Part shown: positions 7,502-16,005 of the stretch, in pieces
Layout of the letters: each line of letters starts with the position of its first letter
Position numbering within the stretch: position 1 is the first letter of the stretch
Assembly: GCA_963667715.1 (NCBI GenBank)
Contig: OY763926.1
Coordinates: 992,001-1,056,000 of the forward strand
DNA length: 64,000 nt
From: JAFGDI01 sp963667715
GTDB lineage: Bacteria > Planctomycetota > Phycisphaerae > Sedimentisphaerales > SM23-30
Direction of reading: 5' to 3'
Position numbers and translations under genes: made by a program
The notes under the pieces: model-generated
The model's input: the letters and a program-made list of their open reading frames with translations, nothing else
What the model was told of the DNA's origin: nothing
Databases searched by the model: none

Positions 7502-9505
7502 ATGAATAAAGAATTTTTAAATATAAACGGTAAAAAAGTTGCTATCGAAGGCGAGCGCAACCTGCTGGAAGTTATCCGCAAAGCTAAAGTTGATCTGCCT
7601 ACTTTCTGTTATCATTCAGAACTCAGCGTATACGGCGCTTGTCGTCTTTGTATTGTTGAGATCGAAGGCATGGGCGTTCAGGCTTCATGTTCAATAACAC
7701 CAAGAGCTGGTATGAAGGTTAAGACTCATACAGGTCAGCTCCGTGAAATGCGTAAGGTGTTTATGGAACTGCTGCTTGCTAATAACCATGATGACTGTAC
7801 AACCTGTGCAAAGAGCACTCACTGTCGTCTGCAGGAACTTGCCAGCAAGATCGGTGTTGATGATGTTCGTTTCAAACGCAGTCAAACACATTATGCAGTT
7901 GACAATACAAACCCATCTCTGGTACGTGACCCGGATAAATGTATCCTTTGTGGTGACTGTGTAAGAGCTTGTAATGAGCTTCAGGGTATTGGTGCTATTG
8001 ATTTTGCTAATCGTGGTGCTAAGACCATCGTTCAGCCGGCTTTTGGTAAGAATCTGGAACAGGTTGAGTGTGTATATTGCGGTCTGTGTGCGAACGTTTG
8101 TCCTACCGGTGCTATTACTGTTAAGAGTGATGTTAATCGCGTATGGGATGCTATTAACGATTCTTCAAAGAAGGTTGTTGCTCAGATAGCTCCAGCGGTT
8201 CGTGTTGCAATTGGTGAAATGTTCAATATCCCATCAGGTGAAGTTACAACAGGTAAGATCGTTGCTGCTCTGAACATGATGGGCTTTGATAAGGTATTTG
8301 ATACATCTTTTGCAGCTGATATGACAGTTCTGGAAGAAGCAAACGAATTCCTCGAACGTAAGGCTCGTGGCGAAAATCTTCCAATTATGACTTCTTGCTG
8401 TCCAGCATGGGTTAAGTATGCAGAACAGTATTTCCCTGACCTGTTGAACCATCTTTCAAGTTGCAAGAGTCCACAGCAGATGTTTGGTGCTGTATCTCGT
8501 GAAGTTCTGCCTGCACAGCTTGGTGTAGAAAACAAGGATATCTTCACTGTTTCAATTATGCCATGTACTGCCAAGAAGTTTGAAGCTGGCCGTGATGAAT
8601 TTGCCCAGGATGGTCTGGCAGATGTTCAGGCTGTATTGACTACCAAGGAACTTGGTAAGATGATCCGTGAAGCGGGTATCGATTTCGCATCAATTGAGCC
8701 GGAAGCTCTTGATATGCCTCTTGGCTTCAAGACCGGTGCAGGTGTTATCTTTGGTGTTACCGGTGGTGTAAGTGAAGCTGTACTTCGTTATGCAGCAGAA
8801 AAGGTTACAGGCCAGACACTGGAAGATTGTGATTTCCACGAGGTTCGTGGCCCAGAAAATACCAAGATCGCAGAACTTGAAGTTGGCGAAGTTAAGCTTA
8901 AGCTTGCTGTTGTTCACGGTCTGGCAAATGCTAAAAAGATCGCTGAAGAAATTCGTGCTGGCAAATGCGACTATGATATTGTAGAAGTTATGAGCTGTCC
9001 GGGTGGTTGTGTTTCTGGTGCTGGTCAGCCTGAAGGTTGGACTACTGAAGTGACTGAAAAACGTACCGCTGGTATTTATCGCAACGATAAGCAGCTTCAG
9101 CTCCATAAGTCACAGGATAATCCATTCCTGACTAAGTGCTATGATGATATCTTTGACGGCGAAGTTGGTGGTCATAAGGCACATCACGCACTGCATACAT
9201 CATATAGCAGTCGCAAGCGTATGAGCGATATGGATTTTTCTGTAACTGATAATGGTTCAACAGCTCGTGCCAAGGTACGTGTTTGTGTTGGTACCAGCTG
9301 TTACCTGAAGGGTTCACAGAAGCTTATGCACGACATTCTTGACAAGATCGAAGCTGATGGCCTTGACGAAGTTGAAGTAAAGGCTACTTTCTGTTTTGAA
9401 AAGTGCGATGGCGGTCCAAACGTCAGAGTTAACAACACAGTTGTTTCAAAGGCAACTGTTGAGAAGGTTATGACTGAACTTAAGAGTCAGTTAGCTAATA
9501 GTTAA
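7502..9505 (+). CDS. hydA: [FeFe]-hydrogenase catalytic subunit, bifurcating type (HydA)
   Basis: A 667-residue M3-type catalytic hydrogenase. The order is N-terminal [2Fe-2S] (CYHSELSVYGACRLC), a His-Cys-ligated cluster region (HDDCTTCAKSTHC), two [4Fe-4S] motifs (CILCGDCVRAC, CVYCGLCANVC), then the H-cluster with all three loops intact: TSCCP at residues 297-301, MPCTAKKFE from residue 353 and MSCPGGCVSGAGQ from residue 497. After ~residue 590 a thioredoxin-fold [2Fe-2S] domain is appended (CVGTSCYLKG, CFEKCDGGPNV), typical of trimeric bifurcating HydA. It makes H2 from NADH plus reduced ferredoxin, or runs in reverse. The H-cluster maturases hydEFG are not in the window. AAGGAAA just upstream is a good ribosome-binding site. 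Confidence 0.95.
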   Translation: MNKEFLNINGKKVAIEGERNLLEVIRKAKVDLPTFCYHSELSVYGACRLCIVEIEGMGVQASCSITPRAGMKVKTHTGQLREMRKVFMELLLANNHDDCTTCAKSTHCRLQELASKIGVDDVRFKRSQTHYAVDNTNPSLVRDPDKCILCGDCVRACNELQGIGAIDFANRGAKTIVQPAFGKNLEQVECVYCGLCANVCPTGAITVKSDVNRVWDAINDSSKKVVAQIAPAVRVAIGEMFNIPSGEVTTGKIVAALNMMGFDKVFDTSFAADMTVLEEANEFLERKARGENLPIMTSCCPAWVKYAEQYFPDLLNHLSSCKSPQQMFGAVSREVLPAQLGVENKDIFTVSIMPCTAKKFEAGRDEFAQDGLADVQAVLTTKELGKMIREAGIDFASIEPEALDMPLGFKTGAGVIFGVTGGVSEAVLRYAAEKVTGQTLEDCDFHEVRGPENTKIAELEVGEVKLKLAVVHGLANAKKIAEEIRAGKCDYDIVEVMSCPGGCVSGAGQPEGWTTEVTEKRTAGIYRNDKQLQLHKSQDNPFLTKCYDDIFDGEVGGHKAHHALHTSYSSRKRMSDMDFSVTDNGSTARAKVRVCVGTSCYLKGSQKLMHDILDKIEADGLDEVEVKATFCFEKCDGGPNVRVNNTVVSKATVEKVMTELKSQLANS

Positions 9506-9508
9506 ACC

Positions 9509-9748
9509 ATGCAGGGAGCAGACTGCGGTCTGTTCCGCATTTAGATTGGTAGCTGTAGAGCCAGCTATCATAATAATATCTCCACGCTGCCGGGGATAAT
9601 ACTCCGGCAGCTCTCCTTAAACATTCCAGTTGGATTATGACCTTTCTCCAACTGATTGTTAATAGTCTTCGCGGGCTATTCTAACATAAGAGTGCCGGTA
9701 TAGTTCGAAATTGCTCCCCCCAAATAGAACTATGCTGGCATTTTTTTT
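9509..9748 (+). ncRNA. Array of six consecutive stem-loops ending in a terminator (candidate structured RNA or 3' UTR)
   Basis: This stretch fills most of the 389-base gap after hydA and has no credible ORF. Six local hairpins follow one another: 9509-9540 (9-bp stem plus ATGC/GCAT), 9547-9570 (9 bp), 9586-9611 (10 bp, loop ATAATA), 9627-9654 (8 bp), 9661-9680 (about 7 bp) and 9691-9742 (16 bp, then eight T). Several contain G-U pairs, which fits RNA-level pairing. It may be a structured 3' UTR of the hydrogenase mRNA or an independent small RNA. I do not recognise it as a known RNA family. The rest of the gap (9749-9894) shows nothing clear. Confidence 0.5.
9691..9748 (+). terminator. Terminator of the hydrogenase operon
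   Basis: A 16-bp stem (9691-9706 with 9727-9742, a few G-U pairs) has a 20-base loop that includes a C run. It is followed directly by eight T residues, and ends the transcription unit that contains hydA. Confidence 0.8.
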
Positions 9749-9894
9749 GCTTTATCCTCATATATCTACTGCCGAGGGCTTATCTGTGCAATAAATGTGC
9801 TAATTGTATTATGTTGTGAAGAGTATAATTGGCATATGATAGTAATGTTTATCAAAGCACGATATTAATTATTTCACAGAAAGGACCTTATTGT

Positions 9895-11226
9895 ATGAAG
9901 AGACGATCTATCAATATGAGTTGTCTGGCAGCAGCTTCTGCAGCTGCGTTTTTTACTGCCGGTGATCAGTCCGTCAATGCCGCACAGGCTTCATTATCTG
10001 ATAAGCCAAATGTAGTATTAATACTTACAGATGATCAGGGTACGGTTGATATGAACTGCTATGGTTCAAAAGATCTGTACACGCCAAATATGGATAAGCT
10101 GGCTGAAAGTGGTGTGAGATTCACCCAGTTTTATGTTGGGGCTCCTGTATGCTCTCCTTCCAGGGCATCATTGCTTACAGGGCGATTCCCTCAGAGAGCA
10201 CAGTTGCCGTATAATGCTTATGCAGAACGTGGTATGCCGACAGAGCAGCTTACCATTGCTGAACTGTTGAAGAATGACGGTTATAAAACAGCTATTTTTG
10301 GTAAGTGGCATATTGGTGAAACGCTGGATCAGAGTCCTAATGCTCAAGGTTTTGATGAGTTTTTGGGACATAAGGTGGGCTGTTTTGATAATTATTCTCA
10401 TTATTTCTACTGGCATGGGCCTAACCGCCATGATCTATGGAAGAATGAGACAGAATACCATGAAGATGGGAAGTTTTTCCCGGATATTATTGTTCGCGAA
10501 GCGTCTCGCTTTTTAGAAGAAAATAAAGATGATCCTTTTTTCCTCTTTTTACCGTTTAATTTGCCGCATTATCCATTGCAGGCTCAGCAAAAATACCGGG
10601 ATATGTACAAAGATGTGAAAGATCCCAAACGCAGGCGTTACGGTGCTTTTGTTTCTAATCTTGACGAAAAGATAGGCCAGGTTGTAGATAAGCTGGAAGA
10701 GCTTAAGCTGCGTGATAATACAATAATTATTATGCTTAGTGACCATGGCCATTCCGAAGAAGAGCGTACATTTGGCGGTGGCGGTAGTGCCGGCCCATAT
10801 CGAGGGCATAAGTTCCAGGTATGGGAAGGTGGCATACGTGTGCCGTGTATCGTTTCCTGGCCAAGCCATTTGCCGGAAAATGAAGTAAGAGACCAACTGG
10901 CTACCAGTATTGACCTGTTTCCGACTATTGCGGGTTATTGTGGAGCAGAAATGCCTGCAAGAAAAATTGATGGTATAGATATTTCAGCTATAATTGAGTC
11001 TGGCAAGGCTGTCTCCGAAAGAGATGTTATGCATTGGGAGCTGGGGAATATGTGGGCTGTCAGGCAGGGACAGTGGAAGCTTGTTAGTGATAACGGTAAA
11101 ATGTTCTTGAGTAATATGACAGTAGATGCTACCGAGACAAATAATATTGCTGATCAGCATAAGGATATTGTCGAGCAGCTAACCAGTATTCATAATAACT
11201 GGAAAGAAGAGGTTGTTACGCAGTAA
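9895..11226 (+). CDS. Secreted sulfatase, S1 family
   Basis: About 443 residues from ATG 9895. That start is preferred because AAAGGA lies just upstream and the protein then begins with a signal peptide (basic MKRR, hydrophobic Ala-rich stretch, NAAQA). An in-frame TTG at 9829 would hide the signal. Alkaline-phosphatase-superfamily motifs follow: NVVLILTDDQG (metal Asp pair), CSPSR at residues 86-90, with Cys86 the residue converted to formylglycine, then GKWHIG, and SDHGH for the second metal-binding set. It removes sulfate esters, probably from a marine or host polysaccharide; the substrate cannot be read from the sequence. The formylglycine-forming enzyme is not in this window. It stands alone between the hydrogenase operon and the helicase. 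Confidence 0.9.
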   Translation: MKRRSINMSCLAAASAAAFFTAGDQSVNAAQASLSDKPNVVLILTDDQGTVDMNCYGSKDLYTPNMDKLAESGVRFTQFYVGAPVCSPSRASLLTGRFPQRAQLPYNAYAERGMPTEQLTIAELLKNDGYKTAIFGKWHIGETLDQSPNAQGFDEFLGHKVGCFDNYSHYFYWHGPNRHDLWKNETEYHEDGKFFPDIIVREASRFLEENKDDPFFLFLPFNLPHYPLQAQQKYRDMYKDVKDPKRRRYGAFVSNLDEKIGQVVDKLEELKLRDNTIIIMLSDHGHSEEERTFGGGGSAGPYRGHKFQVWEGGIRVPCIVSWPSHLPENEVRDQLATSIDLFPTIAGYCGAEMPARKIDGIDISAIIESGKAVSERDVMHWELGNMWAVRQGQWKLVSDNGKMFLSNMTVDATETNNIADQHKDIVEQLTSIHNNWKEEVVTQ

Positions 11227-11252
11227 TAGCTTGTAGCAGTTAGTAAATAAAA

Positions 11253-11288
11253 AAAGAGCCAGGTAGCAATTAAAGTTCCTGGCTCTTT
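11253..11288. terminator. Bidirectional terminator between sulfatase and helicase genes
   Basis: An 11-bp perfect stem (11253-11263 with 11278-11288) is flanked by an A run on the left and a short T run on the right, so it can serve both converging genes. Confidence 0.8.
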
Positions 11289-11296
11289 GTGTTTAT

Positions 11297-13108
11297 TTAG
11301 AATTTTTTACGGCCTTTACCTTTACCTTTGCTGAAACCACCTTTTCCGCCTTTGAAGCTTTTTCCACCTCGACGGCCATCATTATTGCTGTCGAAATGTT
11401 TCCTGCCTTTTTTAGGTTTAAATGTGTTATCTTTACGACTAGGTGTAAAGAATGATTTTTCCAGCTTTGTAATATTCAGGCCTTTACCATCTATGCGTAT
11501 CTCACGGAGGATATCCATTGTGTCTTTTGGCATACCTTCCGGCAGCTCAATGCAGGAATATGTGTCCATGATAGATATTCTGCCGATAAATTCACGGTCA
11601 AGTACTGCAGCTTCAGAAATAATATCTATCAGCATACCAGGGTTGACTTTGTGCTCTCTACCAACTTCAACGATGAAATATTCCATGCCTTTTTTGGCCT
11701 TACGGATCTTCAGGTCGCCATATTTTCCGCTGGTATCAAAACCTTTCTTATCCATTTCTGCCTGGTCAACAGTTTTTAGAAGGAGAGGTTTTTTCTTATA
11801 TATGATCTCAGCCAGGGCTGCAGCTACCTCAATGGCCGGAATATTATGTTCCTGACAGTATTGTTCCAGCAGCTCGGTATAAGTTGTTTCACCAGTAGCG
11901 ATAGTGTCTGTGATCTTTTGTTTGAAGTTTGCTACACGGCGGTCATTGATTATCTTGGCCGATGGGAGATCCATCTTTTCAATTTTCTGGCCGGTCGCCT
12001 TTTCAATTGATGCTAGCATTCTTCTTTCACGCGGGGCAACGAACAGGATCGCTTCGCCCTTACGGCCAGCACGGCCAGTACGGCCAACACGGTGAATATA
12101 AGATTCTGTGTCGTAAGGGATGTCATAGTTAACGACATGGCTTATTCTGTCAACGTCGAGACCGCGAGCAGCTACGTCAGTAGCTACCAGGATATCTACT
12201 TTACCTGTTTTCAGACGGTTTATCATCTGTTCACGTGCGTTCTGGCTCAAATCGCCGTTGATCGCACCACTATTAAAACCGCGAGCGTGAAGTTTTTCGT
12301 CCAGAGCAAGAGTTTCGGTCTTGGTACGAACGAAGATGATCATACCGTTAATGTCTTCAGCTTCCAGTATTCTTGTCAATGCATCAAGTTTATGTACACC
12401 GCTAACACTCCAGTATCTCTGGCGAATATTGTCAGCAGTTGTAGTTTTTGACTTGATGATTATTTCCTCAGGTTTATTTAAGTGCTTGCGAGCTATCTCT
12501 TTAATTTGCTTTGGCATAGTCGCAGAGAATAGAGCTGTCTGGCGTTCATCAGGCGTCTGTTCCAGAATCCAGTTAATATCTTCGATGAATCCCATTTTCA
12601 GCATTTCGTCAGCTTCGTCCAGAACGAGGTATTCGATCTCGTCAAGCATTAGAGTGCCGCGTCTCATATGGTCCATAACTCTGCCAGGTGTGCCAACGAT
12701 AACGTTTACACCACGTTTTAGCAGGTTCAGCTGGTTACGATAATCCTGTCCGCCGTAGATGGCTGCGATACGGAAACCGGTAACGAACTTGGCATAGGTC
12801 TGGAAAGCTTCTGCAACCTGGATCGCCAGTTCGCGAGTTGGGGTCAAAATGATAGCTTGTGGTTTTTTACTGCGAGTATTGATATTGCTTAGAATTGGCA
12901 AAGCAAATGCTGCGGTTTTACCTGTACCTGTCTGGGCCTGGCCCAATAGGTCTTTACCTGCCAGCAGGGGAGGGATTGTCATTGCCTGGATCTTAGTCGG
13001 TGTTTCATATCCGACAAAATCTATCGCTTTAAGTACGGCACTGCTTAGATTGAGGTCTGAAAATTTAGTATCGTTTTTTTTGTCTGTTTCAGGAATATTT
13101 TTTCCCAT
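11297..13108 (-). CDS. deaD: DEAD-box ATP-dependent RNA helicase (DeaD/CsdA-like)
   Basis: A 603-residue helicase. The Q-motif region is FSDLNLSSAVLKAI...PTKIQ, motif I AQTGTGKT, motif II DEAD, motif III SAT, and motif VI HRVGRTGRAG. After the two RecA domains (to about residue 375) come a linker and an RNA-binding domain of the DbpA type (residues ~475-550), then a Lys/Gly-rich unstructured tail (RRGGKSFKGGKGG). This is the layout of CsdA/DeaD, which unwinds structured mRNA and rRNA, often in the cold. The upstream region is rich in hairpins, a plausible regulatory leader. On the minus strand GGAG lies about 12 bases before the ATG. Confidence 0.92.
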   Translation of the reverse strand: MGKNIPETDKKNDTKFSDLNLSSAVLKAIDFVGYETPTKIQAMTIPPLLAGKDLLGQAQTGTGKTAAFALPILSNINTRSKKPQAIILTPTRELAIQVAEAFQTYAKFVTGFRIAAIYGGQDYRNQLNLLKRGVNVIVGTPGRVMDHMRRGTLMLDEIEYLVLDEADEMLKMGFIEDINWILEQTPDERQTALFSATMPKQIKEIARKHLNKPEEIIIKSKTTTADNIRQRYWSVSGVHKLDALTRILEAEDINGMIIFVRTKTETLALDEKLHARGFNSGAINGDLSQNAREQMINRLKTGKVDILVATDVAARGLDVDRISHVVNYDIPYDTESYIHRVGRTGRAGRKGEAILFVAPRERRMLASIEKATGQKIEKMDLPSAKIINDRRVANFKQKITDTIATGETTYTELLEQYCQEHNIPAIEVAAALAEIIYKKKPLLLKTVDQAEMDKKGFDTSGKYGDLKIRKAKKGMEYFIVEVGREHKVNPGMLIDIISEAAVLDREFIGRISIMDTYSCIELPEGMPKDTMDILREIRIDGKGLNITKLEKSFFTPSRKDNTFKPKKGRKHFDSNNDGRRGGKSFKGGKGGFSKGKGKGRKKF

Positions 13109-13450
13109 ATAAAATAATTTCTCCGGCAGGTTTTTCCTGCAGCTGCATTTCCAGCTTAATTGTTATGCCTGATGGCCGGTCGCGGCCAACTGTGGCGGTT
13201 GAACTTGACGCGCAGAATACTTTTCTGCATAGGGGGGTGGGAACGAGTGTCAAGTTCTGGAAGAGCTAAGATAATACAGCTGTTATTGTCAATTAGACAA
13301 TTATGGCTTGGCCGGGTATACCGGTAGCCGGTAATATGCGGTTCTTTTTTCAGATCTGCCGGAAGCCGGCAGGGTGTTTGCCTGCCGGATTGCCTGATAC
13401 TTTTTCCCCATTCTTATCCGGGTTTTGTGTGATAGCGGAACGGCTATCGC
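13109..13450 (-). promoter_or_regulatory. Hairpin-rich region upstream of the helicase gene (candidate structured 5' leader)
   Basis: The gap between helicase and guaB is 663 bases. Its helicase-proximal half holds many inverted repeats: GCAGG/CCTGC next to the start codon, a 9-bp perfect repeat (13201-13209 with 13249-13257) enclosing a second hairpin (13212-13228), TTGTC/GACAA (13286-13300), CCGGCAGG/CCTGCCGG (13366-13388) and GATAGC/GCTATC (13431-13448). Cold-shock helicase mRNAs often carry long structured leaders, so this is a plausible one. A minus-strand TTGACA with a TATGCA box 16 bases on, near 13228-13255, is a weak promoter guess. The part from 13450 to 13650 is AT-rich with nothing clear. 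Confidence 0.4.
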
Positions 13451-13686
13451 CGGATTATTTTATTTATCCCCATTAAATGAGTTACTCATTATATATAATA
13501 TTTAATGTAATACTATGATTTTTTGTTGTTTTAATGTCCTAATTGCAATATTAACAAAAAATTAGTTCCGATTGTGACACACATATCCGGATAATCGTTA
13601 TTTCAATAACTAGGTTGCGTTTTTCTGGCAACATAAATTCTCATTGATTCAGTAGTTGGTTTTTTCTTGATTGTATTGACGCTGAG

Positions 13687-13748
13687 CGTTAAAATAACGT
13701 GTCAGGTATTATTTACTATTTGACACATTTAGATATAAGTCATTAAAT
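13687..13748 (+). promoter_or_regulatory. Candidate guaB promoter and inverted repeats
   Basis: TTGACA (13720-13725) with TTAAAT 17 bases on (13743-13748) is a possible promoter, but it would leave a very short leader. Two inverted repeats lie close by: CGTTA-AAA-TAACG (13687-13699) and GTGTCA/TGACAC (13699-13704 with 13721-13726). Either could be an operator. Confidence 0.3.
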
Positions 13749-13771
13749 TGACTGGAGTTAATTAAAAGCTG

Positions 13772-15238
13772 ATGAGTGATAAGATTATAGGTAAGGCTAT
13801 TACTTTCGACGATGTTCTTCTCGTGCCGGCCTACAGCGAATTTTTGCCTAAAGACGCTGATACCAGTACCCGGCTTACCAGAAATATTGAAATAAATATT
13901 CCGCTGGTTAGTTCTCCTATGGATACAGTTACCGAGTCTGCCCTGGCTATTGCTATAGCCCAGGAAGGTGGTATCGGAGTTATTCATAAGAATATGACTG
14001 CAGAAGAACAGGTTATTGAGGTTGAGAAGGTTAAACGCAGCGAGAACGGTGTTATTCTTGATCCGGTCACTCTTGGCCCAAACGATCCTGCCAGTATCGC
14101 TCGTGACCTTATGACCAGGCAGAATATTTCAGGTATTCCTGTTGTAGAAAAAGGTAATAAGCTCATTGGTATTCTCACCAGACGCGATATGGCCTTTCTT
14201 GAGAACGATAATCAGTCTGTAGCAACTCTCATGTCCTGCGACAATCTTGTTACCGGTCCAGCCGGCACAACTTTGGTACAGGCTCAGGCTATTCTTAACC
14301 AGCATAAGGTTGAAAAGCTTTTGTTGGTTCAGGAAGATGGCACACTAGCTGGTCTTATCACTATGCGTGATATTGAAAGAGTCCATCAGTACCCTAAGGC
14401 CAGTAAGGATGATAGAGGCCGCCTTAGAGTTGGAGCTTCTATTTCTGTTCTTGATTTTGAACGAGTTGAACAGCTTATTGCCAAGGGAGTTGATGTTATT
14501 ACTGTTGACTCTGCTCATGGCCACTCGCTCAATGTTATCGAGACAGTGAAAGAGATAAAGAAAAACTGGAATATAGACGTAATTGCAGGTAATGTAGCAA
14601 CATATGATGGTGCCGCGGCCTTGGCTAAAGCCGGTGCAGATGCAGTCAGAGTTGGTATTGGTCCTGGTTCTATCTGTACTACCCGCGTTGTTTCTGGTGT
14701 TGGTGTTCCTCAGGTGACAGCCATTATGGAATGTGCTCGTGCTGGTGAGCAGTTTGGTATACCAGTTATTGCTGATGGCGGTATTCGCCAAAGCGGTGAT
14801 ATTGTTAAGGCTATTGCTGCCGGTGCCAGCGTGGTTATGCTTGGCTCGCTTTTCGCTGGTCTGGAAGAGTCTCCTGGCGAATTGGTTATATTCCAGGGTC
14901 GTCAGTTTAAGACATACCGTGGTATGGGCTCTATGGGAGCTATGATAAAGGGTGGCGGAGCCCGTTACGGCCAGAATACCAAGCAGGCTGATAAGCTAGT
15001 GCCGGAAGGCGTAGAAGGGCGTGTGCCTTATCGTGGCCGCCTAAGTGAATTTGTCTACCAGATGGTTGGTGGTCTCAGAGCAGGTATGGGCTATTGTGGT
15101 GCAGCTAGTATTGAACAGCTTCGTAATGATGCTCGTTTTATTGAAATATCACCTGCAACTGTTCGCGAAAATCATCCACATGATATTTCGCTTACCCACG
15201 AGGCACCAAACTATTTTAGTGGTGATATAAAAGGTTAA
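13772..15238 (+). CDS. guaB: Inosine-5'-monophosphate dehydrogenase
   Basis: A 488-residue protein of standard length for bacterial IMPDH. It starts with the family N-terminus (ITFDDVLLVPAYSE), has two CBS domains in the middle (about residues 95-210), then the catalytic barrel with the active-site loop GPGSICTTRVVSGVG, the Cys being the nucleophile, and the flap region YRGMGSMGAM. It oxidises IMP to XMP with NAD, the committed step of guanine nucleotide synthesis. GGAG lies about 13 bases before the ATG. A small lipoprotein gene follows after 32 bases and probably shares the transcript. Confidence 0.96.
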   Translation: MSDKIIGKAITFDDVLLVPAYSEFLPKDADTSTRLTRNIEINIPLVSSPMDTVTESALAIAIAQEGGIGVIHKNMTAEEQVIEVEKVKRSENGVILDPVTLGPNDPASIARDLMTRQNISGIPVVEKGNKLIGILTRRDMAFLENDNQSVATLMSCDNLVTGPAGTTLVQAQAILNQHKVEKLLLVQEDGTLAGLITMRDIERVHQYPKASKDDRGRLRVGASISVLDFERVEQLIAKGVDVITVDSAHGHSLNVIETVKEIKKNWNIDVIAGNVATYDGAAALAKAGADAVRVGIGPGSICTTRVVSGVGVPQVTAIMECARAGEQFGIPVIADGGIRQSGDIVKAIAAGASVVMLGSLFAGLEESPGELVIFQGRQFKTYRGMGSMGAMIKGGGARYGQNTKQADKLVPEGVEGRVPYRGRLSEFVYQMVGGLRAGMGYCGAASIEQLRNDARFIEISPATVRENHPHDISLTHEAPNYFSGDIKG

Positions 15239-15270
15239 TATCTCAGGTTATTCCTGATTATGGAGTCAAT

Positions 15271-15690
15271 ATGGCAAGGACGTTATATTTAGTTTTGGCT
15301 CTCGCTGTGCTTTTTGCAGGCGGGTGTGGTAAAGGTAATCAGCTTTCCTGTGAAAAGCAGTGTCAGGTTCAGGATGCTACAGGTTTTACTAAGGTTGAGC
15401 CAGAAGGGCTTATCTCTAGACCGTGGCCGAAAGCTGATATTACATATAATAGCGTTGAGAGTATCGAGCCGTCTCCTTACTTTAATAGCTATGAGTCACT
15501 TGACGAGAATTACTCATGTGATACATCTTCGAGTAAAGGTCGTAAAGGTGATATTAAAAGAGCTGTTTTTGACCCTATCGTGACTTTGAAAGACGTTCTT
15601 GTTGCTCCATTGAAATATTCAAGTGATAAATACAAGGAACGCAAAGCTGCTAAGGAGCAGGAAGAAAACAGTTCAGTTCAGGATAATTGA
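15271..15690 (+). CDS. Small lipoprotein of unknown function
   Basis: A 139-residue protein. The N-terminus is a lipoprotein signal: MARTLYLVLALAVLFAGGC, with the lipobox FAGGC at residues ~15-19. The mature part contains two early cysteines (CEKQC), no recognisable domain, and a charged Lys/Glu-rich C-terminus. It sits 32 bases after guaB with a good GGAG site, so it is probably co-transcribed, though a functional link with purine synthesis is not evident. A strong terminator follows. Confidence 0.7.
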   Translation: MARTLYLVLALAVLFAGGCGKGNQLSCEKQCQVQDATGFTKVEPEGLISRPWPKADITYNSVESIEPSPYFNSYESLDENYSCDTSSSKGRKGDIKRAVFDPIVTLKDVLVAPLKYSSDKYKERKAAKEQEENSSVQDN

Positions 15691-15715
15691 GCTATTCTGT
15701 TATAATAATATGATA

Positions 15716-15750
15716 AAAACCGCAGACCGGCTGAGCTGCGGTTTTTTTTT
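15716..15750 (+). terminator. Terminator after guaB-lipoprotein
   Basis: AAACCGCAG (15717-15725) pairs with CTGCGGTTT (15736-15744) and runs into a long T run. Confidence 0.85.
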
Positions 15751-15763
15751 AGGCCAATAAAAA

Positions 15764-15793
15764 AAGGACTTTTCAAAATATTGAAAAGCCCTT
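15764..15793 (-). terminator. Terminator of the tRNA-Ser gene
   Basis: A 13-bp stem (15764-15776 with 15781-15793) with a short AT loop. On the minus strand it is followed by a T run. It lies directly downstream of the minus-strand tRNA. Confidence 0.75.
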
Positions 15794-15799
15794 GAAATA

Positions 15800-15890
15800 C
15801 GGAGAGAGCGGGATTCGAACCCGCGGTACGGGCAATTTCCCGTACGACGGTTTAGCAAACCGTTGCATTCAGCCACTCTGCCATCTCTCC
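15800..15890 (-). tRNA. tRNA-Ser (anticodon GCU)
   Basis: The minus strand folds into a class II tRNA: acceptor stem GGAGAGA with TCTCTCC, D arm, anticodon stem ACGGT/ACCGT around the loop TTGCTAA (anticodon GCT), a long variable arm (CGTACGGG ... CCCGTAC) and the T arm GCGGG TTCGAAT CCCGC. The discriminator base is G, as expected for serine. CCA is not encoded. It reads AGC/AGU codons. Confidence 0.96.
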
Positions 15891-16005
15891 AAAATATTTA
15901 CTTTTAGTGCACAATGAAGATAAAGTTGCCTTTGTCTTTCACTGTCGCAAGACATAACAATTTACTGTTATATCAAGTGATATGCAAGTATTTTTTTTGT
16001 AAATA

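Noticed and set aside
9829..9894. Longer sulfatase start at TTG 9829
   Set aside because: It would place ~22 extra residues before a normal signal peptide. ATG 9895 has AAAGGA upstream.
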